This document shows positions 10,122 through 24,425 of a stretch of DNA of 54,630 nt, piece after piece. Source of the DNA: Burkholderiales bacterium. Lineage in GTDB: Bacteria; Pseudomonadota; Gammaproteobacteria; Burkholderiales; Burkholderiaceae_F. The notes beneath the pieces were generated by a model. The model did no database searches and was not told the DNA's origin. It saw nothing but the letters and a program-made list of their open reading frames with translations. The stretch lies in NCBI GenBank assembly GCA_020248785.1, contig JADCGX010000010.1, forward strand, positions 1-54,630, read 5' to 3'. Position 1 is the stretch's first letter; every line of letters begins with the position of its first letter. The position numbers and the translations under genes are program-made.

Positions 10122-10150
<29 letters not shown>
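8498..10150 (+). CDS. bchB: Light-independent protochlorophyllide reductase subunit B
   Basis: The 550-residue B subunit of DPOR. It starts with [20 protein letters not shown], the BchB/ChlB N-terminus, including the aspartate-ligand region. The nitrogenase-like body has [44 protein letters not shown] and [12 protein letters not shown], and the BchB-specific C-terminal domain follows ([20 protein letters not shown]). A proline/alanine-rich linker at ~470-500 separates the two parts. A GAGAGG ribosome site precedes ATG 8498. The 3' end overlaps bchH by 29 bases. Confidence 0.96.
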
Positions 10151-14916
<4,766 letters not shown>

Positions 14917-14926
14917 GGCGCGCGCG

Positions 14927-15634
14927 ATGAACCTGCCCAACGTGTCCTATCTGCAGCGGCGCGGTCAGCTTGAGATCTACTTCGACCGCACCGCGGTCGA
15001 CGCCTGGGCGCGCCTGACCTCGGATGCGCCGGTCAGCGGCATTCGCGCCACCGTGCGTGCCGGCCGCAACGAGATGCGCCGCACCCTCCTTTCCTGGCTG
15101 CCCACCGACATGCGCGGCAAGCGGGTGCTCGATGCCGGCTGCGGCACCGGCGCGCTGGCTGTCGAGGTCGCCCGGCGCGGCGCGCAGGTGGTCGCGATCG
15201 ACCTGTCGCCCAAGCTGATCCAGCTCGCCGCCGAGCGCCTGCCGCACGACGTCGGCTACGGCCACATCGACTTCCGGGTGGGCGACCTGCTCGATCCGAC
15301 ACTCGGCGAGTTCGATCACGTGGTGTCGATGGACTCGCTCATTCACTACGACACGACCGATCTTGTACGCACGCTCGGCAACCTGGCCGAGCGCACGCGC
15401 GCTTCTCTCGTGTTCACGTTTGCGCCGCGGACCGCGCTGCTGTCGGTGATGCACGCCGTCGGCCGCCTGTTTCCGCGCCACGACCGCGCGCCGATGATCG
15501 AGCCGGTCGTGGACGCCGCCCTGCGCAAGTGCCTAGCAAGGCAGGCCGAGCTCAGCGCGTGGGCACCCGGCCGCTCGCAGCGCATCGCGCGCGGCTTCTA
15601 CATTTCGCAAGGGATGGAGCTGGCGCGACGATGA
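14927..15634 (+). CDS. bchM: Magnesium protoporphyrin IX methyltransferase
   Basis: A 235-residue SAM-dependent methyltransferase that makes Mg-protoporphyrin monomethyl ester from the BchH product. Class I fold: motif I is RVLDAGCGTGALAVEVARRG, followed by acidic AIDLSP and a later DSLIHYDTTDL. The N-terminal YLQRRGQLEIYFDRTAVDAW is typical of BchM/ChlM. Its stop overlaps the start of lhaA (ATGA), indicating translational coupling. Confidence 0.94.
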   Translation: MNLPNVSYLQRRGQLEIYFDRTAVDAWARLTSDAPVSGIRATVRAGRNEMRRTLLSWLPTDMRGKRVLDAGCGTGALAVEVARRGAQVVAIDLSPKLIQLAAERLPHDVGYGHIDFRVGDLLDPTLGEFDHVVSMDSLIHYDTTDLVRTLGNLAERTRASLVFTFAPRTALLSVMHAVGRLFPRHDRAPMIEPVVDAALRKCLARQAELSAWAPGRSQRIARGFYISQGMELARR

Positions 15635-17151
15635 CTGCAGTCGCCGCCCCGCTGAAGCTGGCACATTCGTTCGTCACCGCCGGCTCGCGCGCGCTGGTCG
15701 CGCTCGGGCCGCGCTACCTGCCCTTCGCCGATGCGTCCAGCCGTGGACTGCCGCTGCCGCGGCTGCTTCGGCTGTCGCTGTTCCAGGTGGCGGTGGGCAT
15801 GGCCGCCGCGCTAATGGTGGGCACGCTGAACCGGGTGATGATCGTCGAGCTCGGCGTGGCTGCGTGGGTGGTGTCCCTATTCGTCGCCCTGCCGCTGTTG
15901 TTCGCGCCCTTCCGTGCGGTTGTCGGCTTCCGCTCCGACAACCATCGCTCGCACCTCGGCTGGCGCCGCGTGCCCTACATCTGGATGGGGACGCTGTTGC
16001 AGTTCGGCGGCCTGGCCATCATGCCGTTCGCGCTGTTCGTCCTCTCGGGCGACACCACGCTGCCACAAGCGGCCGGCCGCATCGTCGGACCGCTGGCCGC
16101 CGGCCTCGCCTTCCTGCTGGTTGGCGCGGGCATGCAGACCACCCAGACCGCAGGCCTGGCGTTGGCCACCGACCTGGCCGACGAAGAGGCTCGGCCCCGC
16201 GTCGTCGCGCTCATGTACGTCACGCTGCTGCTCGGCATGGTCGGCAGCGGCGCGATCTTCAGCCTGCTGCTGACCGACTTCAGCGAGAAGCGGCTGATCC
16301 AGGTCGTGCAGGGCGCGGCCGTTGTCACCGTGCTGCTCAACCTCGTCGCACTGTGGAAGCAGGAAGCACGCGACCCCAACCGTAAACCGGGCAAACCAGG
16401 CACGTCGGGCCACGCTGAGCGCCCGGCCTTCCGCACCGCATGGCGGACCTTCATCGCCGACCGGCATGCGCGCCGCTTCCTTTGGGCCGTGGGCCTGGGC
16501 ACGGCTGCCTTCAACATGCAGGACGTCGTGCTCGAGCCTTATGGCGGCGAGATCCTGCACCTGTCCGTCGGCTCCACCAGCGCGCTGACCGCGCTGCTGT
16601 CCGCCGGTGGGCTGCTCGCCTTCGGCATGGCCGCAAGCCTGCTCACGCGCGGCGCCAATGCAGAAAAGGTCGCGGCCTACGGTGCCGTAGTCGGCTTGCC
16701 AGCGTTCTCGGCGGTGATCTTCGCCGCACCGATGGAAGCACCGTGGCTGTTCCGCCTTGGCGCGTTCCTGATCGGCTTCGGCGGCGGCTTGTTCTCGGTG
16801 GGCACGCTCACCGCGGCAATGAGCCTGGAACGCAAGGAACACGTCGGCCTGGCACTGGGCGCGTGGGGCGCGGTGCAGGCCACTGCCGCGGGCGGCGCAA
16901 TCGCCCTCGGTGGCGTGCTGCGCGACGTGACGAGCGAGCTGGCCGTGCGCGGTGTACTTGGCGAAGCGCTGATCTCGCCGGTCACCGGCTACAGCGTCGT
17001 CTACCACCTTGAGTTGCTGCTGTTGTTCGTCGCGCTGATCGCGATCGGCCCGCTGGTGCGTCCACGCCGGGCTACACCGGGCGCCGCTCATGCCGCAGCG
17101 GCTTCGACACAGGGTTCAGTGAGATTCGGCCTGGCGGATCTGCCGGGGTAG
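15631..17151 (+). CDS. lhaA: LhaA/PucC-family light-harvesting complex assembly protein
   Basis: A 506-residue MFS-type membrane protein of the BCH2/PucC/LhaA group, needed for assembly of the LH1 antenna and probably handling bacteriochlorophyll. About 12 hydrophobic helices are visible. Family motifs include LFQVAVGMAAALMVGTLNRV, FRAVVGFRSDNHRSHLGWRR, VPYIWMGTLLQFGG, FNMQDVVLEPYGGEIL and GFGGGLFSVGTLTAAMSLER. ATG 15631 overlaps the bchM stop and immediately precedes the conserved region. The placement bchM-lhaA-puhA is the classical order. Confidence 0.94.
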   Translation: MTAVAAPLKLAHSFVTAGSRALVALGPRYLPFADASSRGLPLPRLLRLSLFQVAVGMAAALMVGTLNRVMIVELGVAAWVVSLFVALPLLFAPFRAVVGFRSDNHRSHLGWRRVPYIWMGTLLQFGGLAIMPFALFVLSGDTTLPQAAGRIVGPLAAGLAFLLVGAGMQTTQTAGLALATDLADEEARPRVVALMYVTLLLGMVGSGAIFSLLLTDFSEKRLIQVVQGAAVVTVLLNLVALWKQEARDPNRKPGKPGTSGHAERPAFRTAWRTFIADRHARRFLWAVGLGTAAFNMQDVVLEPYGGEILHLSVGSTSALTALLSAGGLLAFGMAASLLTRGANAEKVAAYGAVVGLPAFSAVIFAAPMEAPWLFRLGAFLIGFGGGLFSVGTLTAAMSLERKEHVGLALGAWGAVQATAAGGAIALGGVLRDVTSELAVRGVLGEALISPVTGYSVVYHLELLLLFVALIAIGPLVRPRRATPGAAHAAAASTQGSVRFGLADLPG

Positions 17152-17207
17152 TCGCAGGGTTTGCAAGAAAGAAGTCACTCGTTGCCGTCGCAACAGGGAG
17201 AAAGTGA

Positions 17208-18005
17208 ATGTGGCACGGAGCAATCACGCAGTACGTCGATGTGGCCCAGTTGGTGCTGTACATGTTCTGGGCGTTCTTCTTCGGTCTCATCTACTACCTC
17301 GTGCGGGAGAACCACCGCGAGGGCTATCCGATGGACAACGGCCGCGCTGAAGGCGGGCCGGTGATCACCGGCTGGCCGACCCCGGCGCCGAAGGTGTTCA
17401 AGACCGCCCACGGCGACGTGGCCGTGCCCGATGCGTCGAAGGACGCGCACATTCGCAACCTGCCGATGACGCCCCTGTACGGTCCGGGCAATGGTGGGGT
17501 GACCTACGAGCCCACCGGCAATCCGCTGACCGACGGCGTTGGCCCCGCTGCCTTCACGCCGCGCGCCGACCGGCCGGACGAGGACTTCACGGGCAAGCCC
17601 AAGCTGGTGCCGCTGCGCAAACTGGCGGCCGTTGGCTACAGCGTGGCCGAGCGCGATCTCGACCCGCGCGGCCTGCCCGTGATCGCAGCCGATGGCGAAG
17701 TTGGCGGCATCGTGCGCGACCTGTGGCTGGACGTGTCCGAGATGCTGGTGCGCTACTTCGAGCTCAGCGTCACCACGCCGACCGGGGTGCGCAACGTGCT
17801 GTTGCCGCGCGAGTTCGCGGTGATCAAGAACACCCGGGGCAATCCGCACCTGGATTGCGTGGCATTGACCGCGGCGCAGTTCGCCAGCGTACCGGGCATG
17901 AAGAATCCAGACATGGTGACCATGAACGAAGAAGAGCGCGTTGTCGCGTACTTCGGCGGCGGCATGTTGTACGCCACGCCGAACCGGGCCGAGCCGCTGT
18001 TCTAG
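17208..18005 (+). CDS. puhA: Photosynthetic reaction centre H subunit
   Basis: The 265-residue H subunit, which caps the cytoplasmic face of the L/M reaction-centre core and guides protons to QB. It has one N-terminal transmembrane helix (residues ~11-33: VAQLVLYMFWAFFFGLIYYL) followed by YLVRENHREGYPMD, then a beta-rich globular domain with GVGPAAFTPRADRPDEDFTG and YFELSVTTPTGVRNVLLPRE. The start has an AGGGAG site. The puf genes for L and M are not in the window. Confidence 0.97.
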   Translation: MWHGAITQYVDVAQLVLYMFWAFFFGLIYYLVRENHREGYPMDNGRAEGGPVITGWPTPAPKVFKTAHGDVAVPDASKDAHIRNLPMTPLYGPGNGGVTYEPTGNPLTDGVGPAAFTPRADRPDEDFTGKPKLVPLRKLAAVGYSVAERDLDPRGLPVIAADGEVGGIVRDLWLDVSEMLVRYFELSVTTPTGVRNVLLPREFAVIKNTRGNPHLDCVALTAAQFASVPGMKNPDMVTMNEEERVVAYFGGGMLYATPNRAEPLF

Positions 18006-18022
18006 GCAGGCCACGGCGACGG

Positions 18023-18038
18023 GGGCTGGGGAGCCCCG
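18023..18038 (+). repeat. Intercistronic hairpin between puhA and puhB
   Basis: GGGGCT-GGGG-AGCCCC forms a 6-bp GC stem 18 bases after the puhA stop, with possible outer pairing of flanking GGCG/CGCC. There is no T-run, so it is more likely a 3'-stabilising or partial-attenuation hairpin that could raise puhA over puhB levels (inference). Confidence 0.5.
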
Positions 18039-18089
18039 CCGACGCAGTGCGACAGCGCAGTGCGAAAGATCAGTGAGGAGAACAGACAG

Positions 18090-18821
18090 ATGAGCGAGCA
18101 TCGCCACACACCGCCAGGGACGCACGAACACGAGTTCGAGGCGGCCCCGGGCCTGCCTGCCCCGTTGCCGCAGGGCGAACGCCTGCTTTGGCAGGGCGCG
18201 CCCGAGTTCTGGTCGATTGCAGTCCGCAGCTACCACGTGCGCAAGGTGGCGGTGTACTTCGCGGGCCTGTTCATCTGGCGGGCGATTGCCGTCTATGCCG
18301 ACACCGCCAGTGCCGGCAAGGCATTGCTGGCCGTGGCGTGGCTGTCACCCCTGGCCCTGTTTGCGCTCGGCACCCTGCTCGCGCTCGCCTGGCTGACCGT
18401 GCGCACGACGATGTACACAATCACCACCAAGCGCATCGTGATGCGCATCGGCATCGTGCTCACCATCACCTTCAACCTGCCGCTGCGCAAGATCGTCGCC
18501 GCTGGCCTGCTCGAGCGGGCCGACGGCAACGGCGACATTCCGTTGCAGTTGGCCGCCACCGACAAGATCGCCTGGGTGCACCTGTGGCCGCACTGCCGGC
18601 CGTGGCGGCTCGCCAAGCCCGAGCCCATGCTGCGCGGCCTGGCGGACGTGCGCAGCGTGGCGCAGACGCTGGCACGCGCCTGGGTCGCCGCCAACGAGTT
18701 GCCGGCGACCACACTGGCGCCAGCGGCCGCGGCGCCTGCCGTGCCCACCGCGCCGCGCGAGCCCGAGGCGCATGGCCTGCTGGCCCGCTTGCGGCGACGG
18801 CCACTGGCCACGGCGCACTAG
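18090..18821 (+). CDS. puhB: Photosynthetic complex assembly protein PuhB
   Basis: A 243-residue membrane protein of the PuhB family with a bacterial PH-like domain; PuhB assists reaction-centre/LH1 assembly. The hallmark GERLLWQGAPEFWSIAVRSY sits at residues ~29-48, followed by two to three membrane helices (to ~115). TTMYTITTKRIVMRIGIVLT and FNLPLRKIVAA then form the PH-like core. A low-complexity proline/alanine tail ends the protein. ATG 18090 has a GAGGAG site 12 bases upstream and is preferred to an earlier in-frame ATG at 18060. Confidence 0.92.
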   Translation: MSEHRHTPPGTHEHEFEAAPGLPAPLPQGERLLWQGAPEFWSIAVRSYHVRKVAVYFAGLFIWRAIAVYADTASAGKALLAVAWLSPLALFALGTLLALAWLTVRTTMYTITTKRIVMRIGIVLTITFNLPLRKIVAAGLLERADGNGDIPLQLAATDKIAWVHLWPHCRPWRLAKPEPMLRGLADVRSVAQTLARAWVAANELPATTLAPAAAAPAVPTAPREPEAHGLLARLRRRPLATAH

Positions 18822-18830
18822 GAGGCAACC

Positions 18831-19316
18831 ATGAACTCCAGCACCCTGACGTCCACCAAGGCTCACGCGCCGGAGACCATTCCGCGCGGCGCGCTGATCG
18901 CCATCGGCGTCCTGCTCGCCCTGACCGTCGCCGCCACGGCCGCGGTGCGACTGTCCGGCGTGGATGTCCGTGCGCCGGATGCGGCAGCGCTGCAAACGCG
19001 CGCGCTGCACTTCCAGGACCTGCCCGACGGCGGTGTGGCCGTGCTGGCCACCGACCGCCAGACCGAGGTCGCGCGCCTGCAGGGTGAACAGGGCTTCGTG
19101 CGCGGCGCGCTGCGCGCGCTGGTACGCGAGCGGCGCCTGCGAGGTCTCGACCAGACGGAGCCGTTCTATCTGATCGGCCGCGCCGACGGGCGCTTGACGC
19201 TGGAAGACCGAGCCACCGGCCAGCGCATCAATCTCGAGAGCTTCGGCCCGATGCACGCGCGCGAGTTCGGCCGCCTGCTCGATGTCCAGCACACCGACAC
19301 GACGGCGGGTCGATGA
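18831..19316 (+). CDS. puhC: Photosynthetic complex assembly protein PuhC
   Basis: A 161-residue PuhC-family protein with one N-terminal transmembrane helix (residues ~18-38) and a periplasmic domain containing [14 protein letters not shown] and [15 protein letters not shown]. PuhC is required for optimal organisation of the RC-LH1 photosystem. AGGAGG lies 5 bases before the start. It begins 9 bases after puhB. Confidence 0.9.
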   Translation: MNSSTLTSTKAHAPETIPRGALIAIGVLLALTVAATAAVRLSGVDVRAPDAAALQTRALHFQDLPDGGVAVLATDRQTEVARLQGEQGFVRGALRALVRERRLRGLDQTEPFYLIGRADGRLTLEDRATGQRINLESFGPMHAREFGRLLDVQHTDTTAGR

Positions 19317-19374
19317 CGACGACTGTCCATCACCGCCGATTCACGACAACACTGACAACACCCGGGGAGAGATC

Positions 19375-20502
19375 ATGAGCGCCGTCATCGAGTCCGATGT
19401 TTCACGCAGTGTCATCAGCGACGACGGCAGCCAGGTTCGCACCGGCGCGGTCAGCGCCGAGTCGATGAAGAAGGCCACCACCGAGACGCTGCTGACGCCG
19501 CGCTTTTACACGACCGACTACGCGGCGCTCGACAAGCTCGACGTCTCGCCGGTGCGTGCGGAGTGGGACGCGATGATGGCCGAGTACGAAGGCGACAACA
19601 ATCACGACCACTTCCAGCGTGATGCCGCCTTCGAGGTCGAGCTCAAGCAGCAGTTCAGCCGCATCAGCCCAGAGCTGCGCAAGGAGTTCATGGACTTTCT
19701 GGTGAGCAGCGTCACCAGCGAGTTCTCCGGCTGCGTGCTCTACAACGAGATCAAGAAGAACGTCGAGAACCCCGACATCAAGGCGCTGATGGGCATGATG
19801 GCGCGCGATGAAAGCCGGCATGCCGGCTTCATCAACGCCTCGCTCAAGGACCTGGGCATGGGCGTGGACCTCGGCTCGCTCAAGCGCGTGAAGAAGTACA
19901 CCTACTTCAAGCCCAAGTACATCTATTACGCCACGTATCTGTCCGAGAAGATCGGCTACGCGCGCTACATCACGATCTACCGCACGCTCGAGAAGCACCC
20001 CGAGCGGCGCTTCCACCCGATCTTTCGCTGGTTCGAGCGCTGGTGCAACGACGAGTTCCGCCACGGCGAGAGCTTTGCCCTGCTGATGCGCGCGCATCCG
20101 CACCTGCTTGAAGGCGGCAACAAGCTGTGGATCCGCTTCTTCCTGCTTGCCGTGTACGCCACCATGTACGTGCGCGACCACACGCGGCCCTACATGCACC
20201 AGGCCTTCGGCATCGACACCACGCAGTACGACTTCGAGGTGTTCCGCATCACCAGCGAGATCAGCAAGCAGGTGTTCCCGCTGACGCTCGACACCGACCA
20301 CCCGGCGTTCCGCCGCGGGCTGGGCCGGCTGTGCGAGATCAGCGCCAAGGTCGACGCGGCCAAGGCACAGGGCGGCGTCTTGGGGCGCCTCAAGCGCGGG
20401 GTCTACGCCGCGCAGGGCGCGGCCGTGTTCGCGCGCCTGTACCTGCTGCCGGTCAAGCCCAACGCACTGCCCGCACAGATCCGCGTGGCGCCGGTCTGGT
20501 AA
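19375..20502 (+). CDS. acsF: Aerobic Mg-protoporphyrin IX monomethyl ester cyclase
   Basis: A 375-residue diiron oxidative cyclase that forms ring E of (bacterio)chlorophyll using O2. The iron ligands are visible as [24 protein letters not shown] and [12 protein letters not shown] (two ExxH-type motifs plus separate Glu residues). A leader of ~45 residues precedes [20 protein letters not shown]. The presence of AcsF indicates oxygen-dependent synthesis. The anaerobic BchE is not in the window and cannot be excluded elsewhere. It is placed between puhC and puhE, as in Rubrivivax. Confidence 0.96.
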   Translation: MSAVIESDVSRSVISDDGSQVRTGAVSAESMKKATTETLLTPRFYTTDYAALDKLDVSPVRAEWDAMMAEYEGDNNHDHFQRDAAFEVELKQQFSRISPELRKEFMDFLVSSVTSEFSGCVLYNEIKKNVENPDIKALMGMMARDESRHAGFINASLKDLGMGVDLGSLKRVKKYTYFKPKYIYYATYLSEKIGYARYITIYRTLEKHPERRFHPIFRWFERWCNDEFRHGESFALLMRAHPHLLEGGNKLWIRFFLLAVYATMYVRDHTRPYMHQAFGIDTTQYDFEVFRITSEISKQVFPLTLDTDHPAFRRGLGRLCEISAKVDAAKAQGGVLGRLKRGVYAAQGAAVFARLYLLPVKPNALPAQIRVAPVW

Positions 20503-20527
20503 GGCAGCGGCGGACCGATCGCATCGC

Positions 20528-21445
20528 ATGAACCTCACGACGCCCCTGTCGGACCTGCTGTGGCCGGTCGCGTTCGCGGCGTTCATCTGGTGGTTCTCCA
20601 CCGGCATGGTGCTGCTGCTCGACCAGCTGCCCAGCCGCACCTTCCGCTGGAGCATGGCGGTGTCCACGCTGCTCGCCGGCCTCGGCCTGGCGGCGATCAT
20701 CACGACCGCGCAGGTCGACAGCGTGGTCGCGTCCTATCTCGCCTTTGCCGGTGCGGTGCTGCTATGGGGCTGGCATGAGCTGGCTTTCCTCACGGGCTTC
20801 ATCACCGGTCCGCGCAAGACCGGCTGCACGGAGCACTGCGCGAGCTGGGCGCACTTCTGGCACGCGATTGAAGCGATCCTGTATCACGAGCTGGCTCTGC
20901 TGGGCACGGCGCTGCTGGTGATTGCCTTGACCTGGCAGGCGCCCAACCAGGTTGGCACCTGGACCTTCCTCGCACTCTGGCTCATGCGCACCAGCGCCAA
21001 GCTCAATCTGTTCCTCGGCGTGCGCAACCTGTCCGAGGAGTTCCTGCCCGAGCATCTGGCCTACCTGAAGAGTTTCTTCCGCAAGCGCGGCATGAACTGG
21101 CTGTTCCCGCTCTCGGTCACCGGCGGCACCATTCTCGTCGGGGTGCTGGTGGCGCGCGCGTTGCACGCGGACCTGAGCGAGGGCCAGGTCGCCGGTCTCA
21201 TGCTGGTGGCGAGCTTCCTGGCGCTGGCACTGATCGAGCACTGGATGCTCGTGCTCCCCGTCGACACCACGCGCTTGTGGCGCTGGGCGATGAAGGCGCG
21301 CCAGCGCCGCACGCCGCCGGCACCGCCCACCGTCAGCCTCGCCGAGGTGGTGTTCCAGCCGGGGCTCGCAGCGCAGCCCGCGGCGACGATCGTCCTTGGC
21401 TCGCGTTGCGCGCTCACCGAGTCGCCCGTGGGGCGGCCTGAATGA
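20528..21445 (+). CDS. puhE: Photosynthetic complex assembly protein 2 (PuhE)
   Basis: A 305-residue protein with about seven membrane helices, matching the PuhE (DUF3623) family found next to acsF/puhC. Characteristic parts are VAFAAFIWWFSTGMVLLLDQ, WGWHELAFLTGFITGP, the ALWLMRTSAKLNLFLGVRNL helix and EHLAYLKSFFRKR. Its biochemical role is unresolved; in Rhodobacter it modulates bacteriochlorophyll supply. The last ~35 residues are a soluble tail. Its TGA overlaps the crtI start. Confidence 0.9.
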   Translation: MNLTTPLSDLLWPVAFAAFIWWFSTGMVLLLDQLPSRTFRWSMAVSTLLAGLGLAAIITTAQVDSVVASYLAFAGAVLLWGWHELAFLTGFITGPRKTGCTEHCASWAHFWHAIEAILYHELALLGTALLVIALTWQAPNQVGTWTFLALWLMRTSAKLNLFLGVRNLSEEFLPEHLAYLKSFFRKRGMNWLFPLSVTGGTILVGVLVARALHADLSEGQVAGLMLVASFLALALIEHWMLVLPVDTTRLWRWAMKARQRRTPPAPPTVSLAEVVFQPGLAAQPAATIVLGSRCALTESPVGRPE

Positions 21446-23067
21446 CCACCGCGGCTCACCCCATTGCCGCAGGACGCCTGATGAAACACGTACAAGTTCC
21501 CGGCGCCCCGGGCGGCAGCACCGGCCTGGGCGAGGTCAGCTCCGCCCCGCCGATCGCTGGCCCGTCCGCGGCGCACGCCATCGTGATCGGCACCGGCTTC
21601 GGCGGCCTGGGCGCCGCCATTCGGCTGAGCTGCCGCGGCTACCGCGTCACCATGCTCGAAAAGCTCGACGCCCCGGGTGGTCGCGCCTACGTATGGCGGC
21701 AAGATGGCTTCACCTTCGATGCCGGCCCCACCATCGTCACCGCGCCGTTTTTCCTCGAGGAACTGTGGCAGATGGCAGGACGGCGCTTCGCCGACGACGT
21801 CTCGCTGGTGCCGGTCGAGCCGTTCTATCGCGTGCGCTTCGATGATGGGGACACCTTCGATTACACCAACGAACTGGACAAGGTGCGCGCGCAGATCGCG
21901 CGCATTGCGCCAGGCGACGTGGCGGGCTACGACAAGCTGATGCAGGAGTCCGAGCTTGCCTACAAGCTCGGCTTCGAGAAGCTGGGCTCGATCGCGTACA
22001 ACGAGATGAACGATCTCATGTACGCGGTGCCCTTCCTCATCAAGCTGCGCGGCTGGCGCAGCCTGCACGCACTGGTGGCCGGCTGCATGAAGCACCCCAA
22101 GCTACGCACAATTTTCACGCTGCAGTCGCTGCTGATTGGCGGCAACCCGTTTTCCGTCACCAGCGTGTACAGCCTGATCCACGCGCTCGAGCGCCAATGG
22201 GGCGTGCACTGGGCCAAGGGCGGCACCGGTGCGATCGTGCAGGCGATGGTCAAGCTGCTGCAGTCGCGGCGCGTGGAGATCCGCTGCAATGCGGAGGTCA
22301 AGGAGATCCAGGTCGAGCAGCGCAACGGCAGGCCCACCGCCTGCGGCGTGCGCCTGGCCAGTGGCGAGACCCTGCCCGCCTCGATCGTCGTGTCCAATGC
22401 CGATACGTCCTGGACCTATCGCCACCTGGTGGCGCCCGAGCACCGGCGCCACTGGACCGATCGCAAGATTGCGCGCCAGAAGATGTCGATGAGCCTGTTC
22501 GTCTGGTACTTCGGGCTCGATCGCCGCTACGACGAGGTGCCACACCACATGATGGTGCTGGGCCCACGCTACGAGGGCCTGCTCACGGACATTTTCAAGC
22601 GCCACGTGCTGGCCGACGACTTTAGCCTGTATCTGCATCGGCCCACCGCGACCGATGCCTCGATGGCGCCGCCGGGCTGCGACACGTTTTATGCGCTCGT
22701 GCCGGTACCGCATCTGGACAGCGGCACCGACTGGGCCACCGCCGCGGAGACCTATCGCCAGCGCGTGGCCAAGCGCCTGCACGAGACCGTGCTGCCTGGC
22801 TTCGAGCAGCACATCGTCACCTCGCGCATCACGACGCCGCTCGACTTCCACGACCGGCTGCTGTCGTACAAGGGGGCCGCCTTCGGTGCCGAGCCCATCC
22901 TGCTGCAAAGCGCGTACTTCCGCGCGCACAACCGCAGCGAGGACATCGCCCGGCTCTACATGGTCGGCGCCGGCACTCATCCGGGCGCTGGCGTGCCGGG
23001 CGTGCTTATGTCGGCGCGCGCACTCGATACCGTCATCCCGGACCCCAAGGTCTTTGCCATCGCCTGA
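21442..23067 (+). CDS. crtI: Phytoene desaturase
   Basis: A 541-residue FAD-dependent carotenoid desaturase that converts phytoene to neurosporene/lycopene. The Rossmann dinucleotide site is AIVIGTGFGGLGAAIRLSCR (residues ~49-68), followed by EKLDAPGGRAYV. FTLQSLLIGGNPFSVTSVYS and the C-terminal bacterial-desaturase signature region (MVGAGTHPGAGVPGVLMSAR) are diagnostic. These features and the neighbouring crtB favour CrtI over CrtD. The N-terminal ~45 residues are longer than usual. ATG 21442 is coupled to puhE; an internal ATG at 21481 would shorten it by 13 residues. Confidence 0.92.
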   Translation: MTTAAHPIAAGRLMKHVQVPGAPGGSTGLGEVSSAPPIAGPSAAHAIVIGTGFGGLGAAIRLSCRGYRVTMLEKLDAPGGRAYVWRQDGFTFDAGPTIVTAPFFLEELWQMAGRRFADDVSLVPVEPFYRVRFDDGDTFDYTNELDKVRAQIARIAPGDVAGYDKLMQESELAYKLGFEKLGSIAYNEMNDLMYAVPFLIKLRGWRSLHALVAGCMKHPKLRTIFTLQSLLIGGNPFSVTSVYSLIHALERQWGVHWAKGGTGAIVQAMVKLLQSRRVEIRCNAEVKEIQVEQRNGRPTACGVRLASGETLPASIVVSNADTSWTYRHLVAPEHRRHWTDRKIARQKMSMSLFVWYFGLDRRYDEVPHHMMVLGPRYEGLLTDIFKRHVLADDFSLYLHRPTATDASMAPPGCDTFYALVPVPHLDSGTDWATAAETYRQRVAKRLHETVLPGFEQHIVTSRITTPLDFHDRLLSYKGAAFGAEPILLQSAYFRAHNRSEDIARLYMVGAGTHPGAGVPGVLMSARALDTVIPDPKVFAIA

Positions 23068-23100
23068 TCCCCCGACCAGCGAAACAGCCGCCTCTCGACA

Positions 23101-24225
23101 ATGCGACCGAACTCGACCACCGCTTTCGTGAACAACGCTGGCGCGCCGCAGGGACTGCCGACACCCGACGGCCCGTACGACGCAGTGACCTGCCGCCAGC
23201 TGATGCAGGCGGGCTCCAAGACGTTCTTCGCAGCCTCGCTGCTGCTGCCCTCGGCGGTGCGTGCACCGGCCACCGCCCTGTATGCGTTTTGCCGCGTGGC
23301 CGATGACGCCATCGACCTGCGCGATGCATCCGAGCCGGTCGATGCCGTGCTCGGCCAGTTGCAGCACCGGCTGAATCGCATCTACGCCGGCGCCGCCCTG
23401 CCCTTCGAGGCCGACGAGGCACTGGCGGCCGCGGTGGATCACTTCGACATTCCGCAGCCGCTGCTGGATGCGCTGCTCGAAGGCTTTGCCTGGGACGCGC
23501 AGGGGCGGCAGTACGAATCGCTTGACGAGTTGCACGCGTACACGGCCCGCGTGGCGGGCACGGTCGGCGCGATGATGGCGCTCATCATGCGCACGCGCAC
23601 CGCGTCGGCGCTGGCGCGCGCCTGCGAGTTGGGCGCAGCGATGCAACTCACCAACATCGCACGCGACGTCGGGGAGGACGCGCGCAACGGCCGGCTGTAC
23701 CTGCCACGCGCGTGGATGCGCGAGGCCGGCATCGACCCCGACGCATGGCTCGCGCAACCGGTCTTCAACGAGGCGCTGGGGAGCGTGATCGCGCGCCTGC
23801 TCGCTGCCGCCGATGCGCTATACAAGCGCGCCGAGCACGGGATCGCAGAACTTCCACGCAACTGCCGCCCGGCAATTCGCGCCGCCAGGCTGGTGTACGC
23901 CGAGATCGGCCGCGCCGTGGAGCGCGACGGACTCGACTCGGTCGGCCGGCGCGCCATGGTCACGCACCAGCGCAAGCTCGCCCTGGTCACGCAATCGCTT
24001 GGTGCCGCGCTCGTGCTGCCGGTGTGCCTGCGCGACGCCCCGACCGATGTGCTGCCGGCGGTGCAGTTCCTGATCGATGCCGTCATCAACGCCGAACATC
24101 GCGTCGAGCGCGCCCCCGCGCAGCAGCCGACCTTCTACGACCGCACGCTGCGCATCATCGATCTGTTCGAACGCGTTGCGGAGCGCAACCGCGACCGCGC
24201 GCTTGGGCGCTTGAGCAGCGGCTGA
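23101..24225 (+). CDS. crtB: Phytoene synthase
   Basis: A 374-residue squalene/phytoene synthase family enzyme that condenses two geranylgeranyl diphosphates into phytoene. The first aspartate-rich motif is CRVADDAIDLRD (residues ~60-72) and the second is TNIARDVGEDARNGRLYLP (~185-203). QAGSKTFFAASLLLP is also typical. It follows crtI by 33 bases and is the last gene of the plus-strand photosynthesis run; hrcA lies beyond on the other strand. Confidence 0.94.
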   Translation: MRPNSTTAFVNNAGAPQGLPTPDGPYDAVTCRQLMQAGSKTFFAASLLLPSAVRAPATALYAFCRVADDAIDLRDASEPVDAVLGQLQHRLNRIYAGAALPFEADEALAAAVDHFDIPQPLLDALLEGFAWDAQGRQYESLDELHAYTARVAGTVGAMMALIMRTRTASALARACELGAAMQLTNIARDVGEDARNGRLYLPRAWMREAGIDPDAWLAQPVFNEALGSVIARLLAAADALYKRAEHGIAELPRNCRPAIRAARLVYAEIGRAVERDGLDSVGRRAMVTHQRKLALVTQSLGAALVLPVCLRDAPTDVLPAVQFLIDAVINAEHRVERAPAQQPTFYDRTLRIIDLFERVAERNRDRALGRLSSG

Positions 24226-24273
24226 GCGCGGCCTCGCACGCCCTCGGCGTCTCAGGATGCGAAGGACACCGTA

Positions 24274-24301
24274 ATGGGCGCGAGCAACCTATTGCGCCCA
24301 T
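24274..24301 (+). terminator. Possible end-of-operon hairpin after crtB
   Basis: ATGGGCGC (24274-24281) and GCGCCCAT (24294-24301) form a perfect 8-bp stem with a 12-base loop, in the 200-bp gap between crtB and the convergent hrcA. There is no T-run, so it may be a Rho-linked or stabilising structure. The rest of the gap shows nothing I can name. Confidence 0.4.
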
Positions 24302-24425
24302 CAGCGCCGCCCCAAACCAAGCGGCGGCCGTCAACCCCGGATGTGACCGAACTCGACAGCGACGCCCCGCTCTGCGGGCCAGTTTTCAACGGGCGATCAC
24401 GGTGACGCACGAGGCAGCCACCAAG

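Noticed and set aside
17152-17207. Second PpsR operator or promoter directly upstream of puhA
   Set aside because: No TGT-N12-ACA and no convincing -35/-10 in the 56-base lhaA-puhA gap; internal promoters inside lhaA were not resolved by eye.
21442-23067. Identity as crtD (methoxyneurosporene dehydrogenase)
   Set aside because: The LLIGGNPFSVTSVYSLIHAL region and pairing with crtB fit phytoene desaturase; CrtD normally sits with crtC/crtF.
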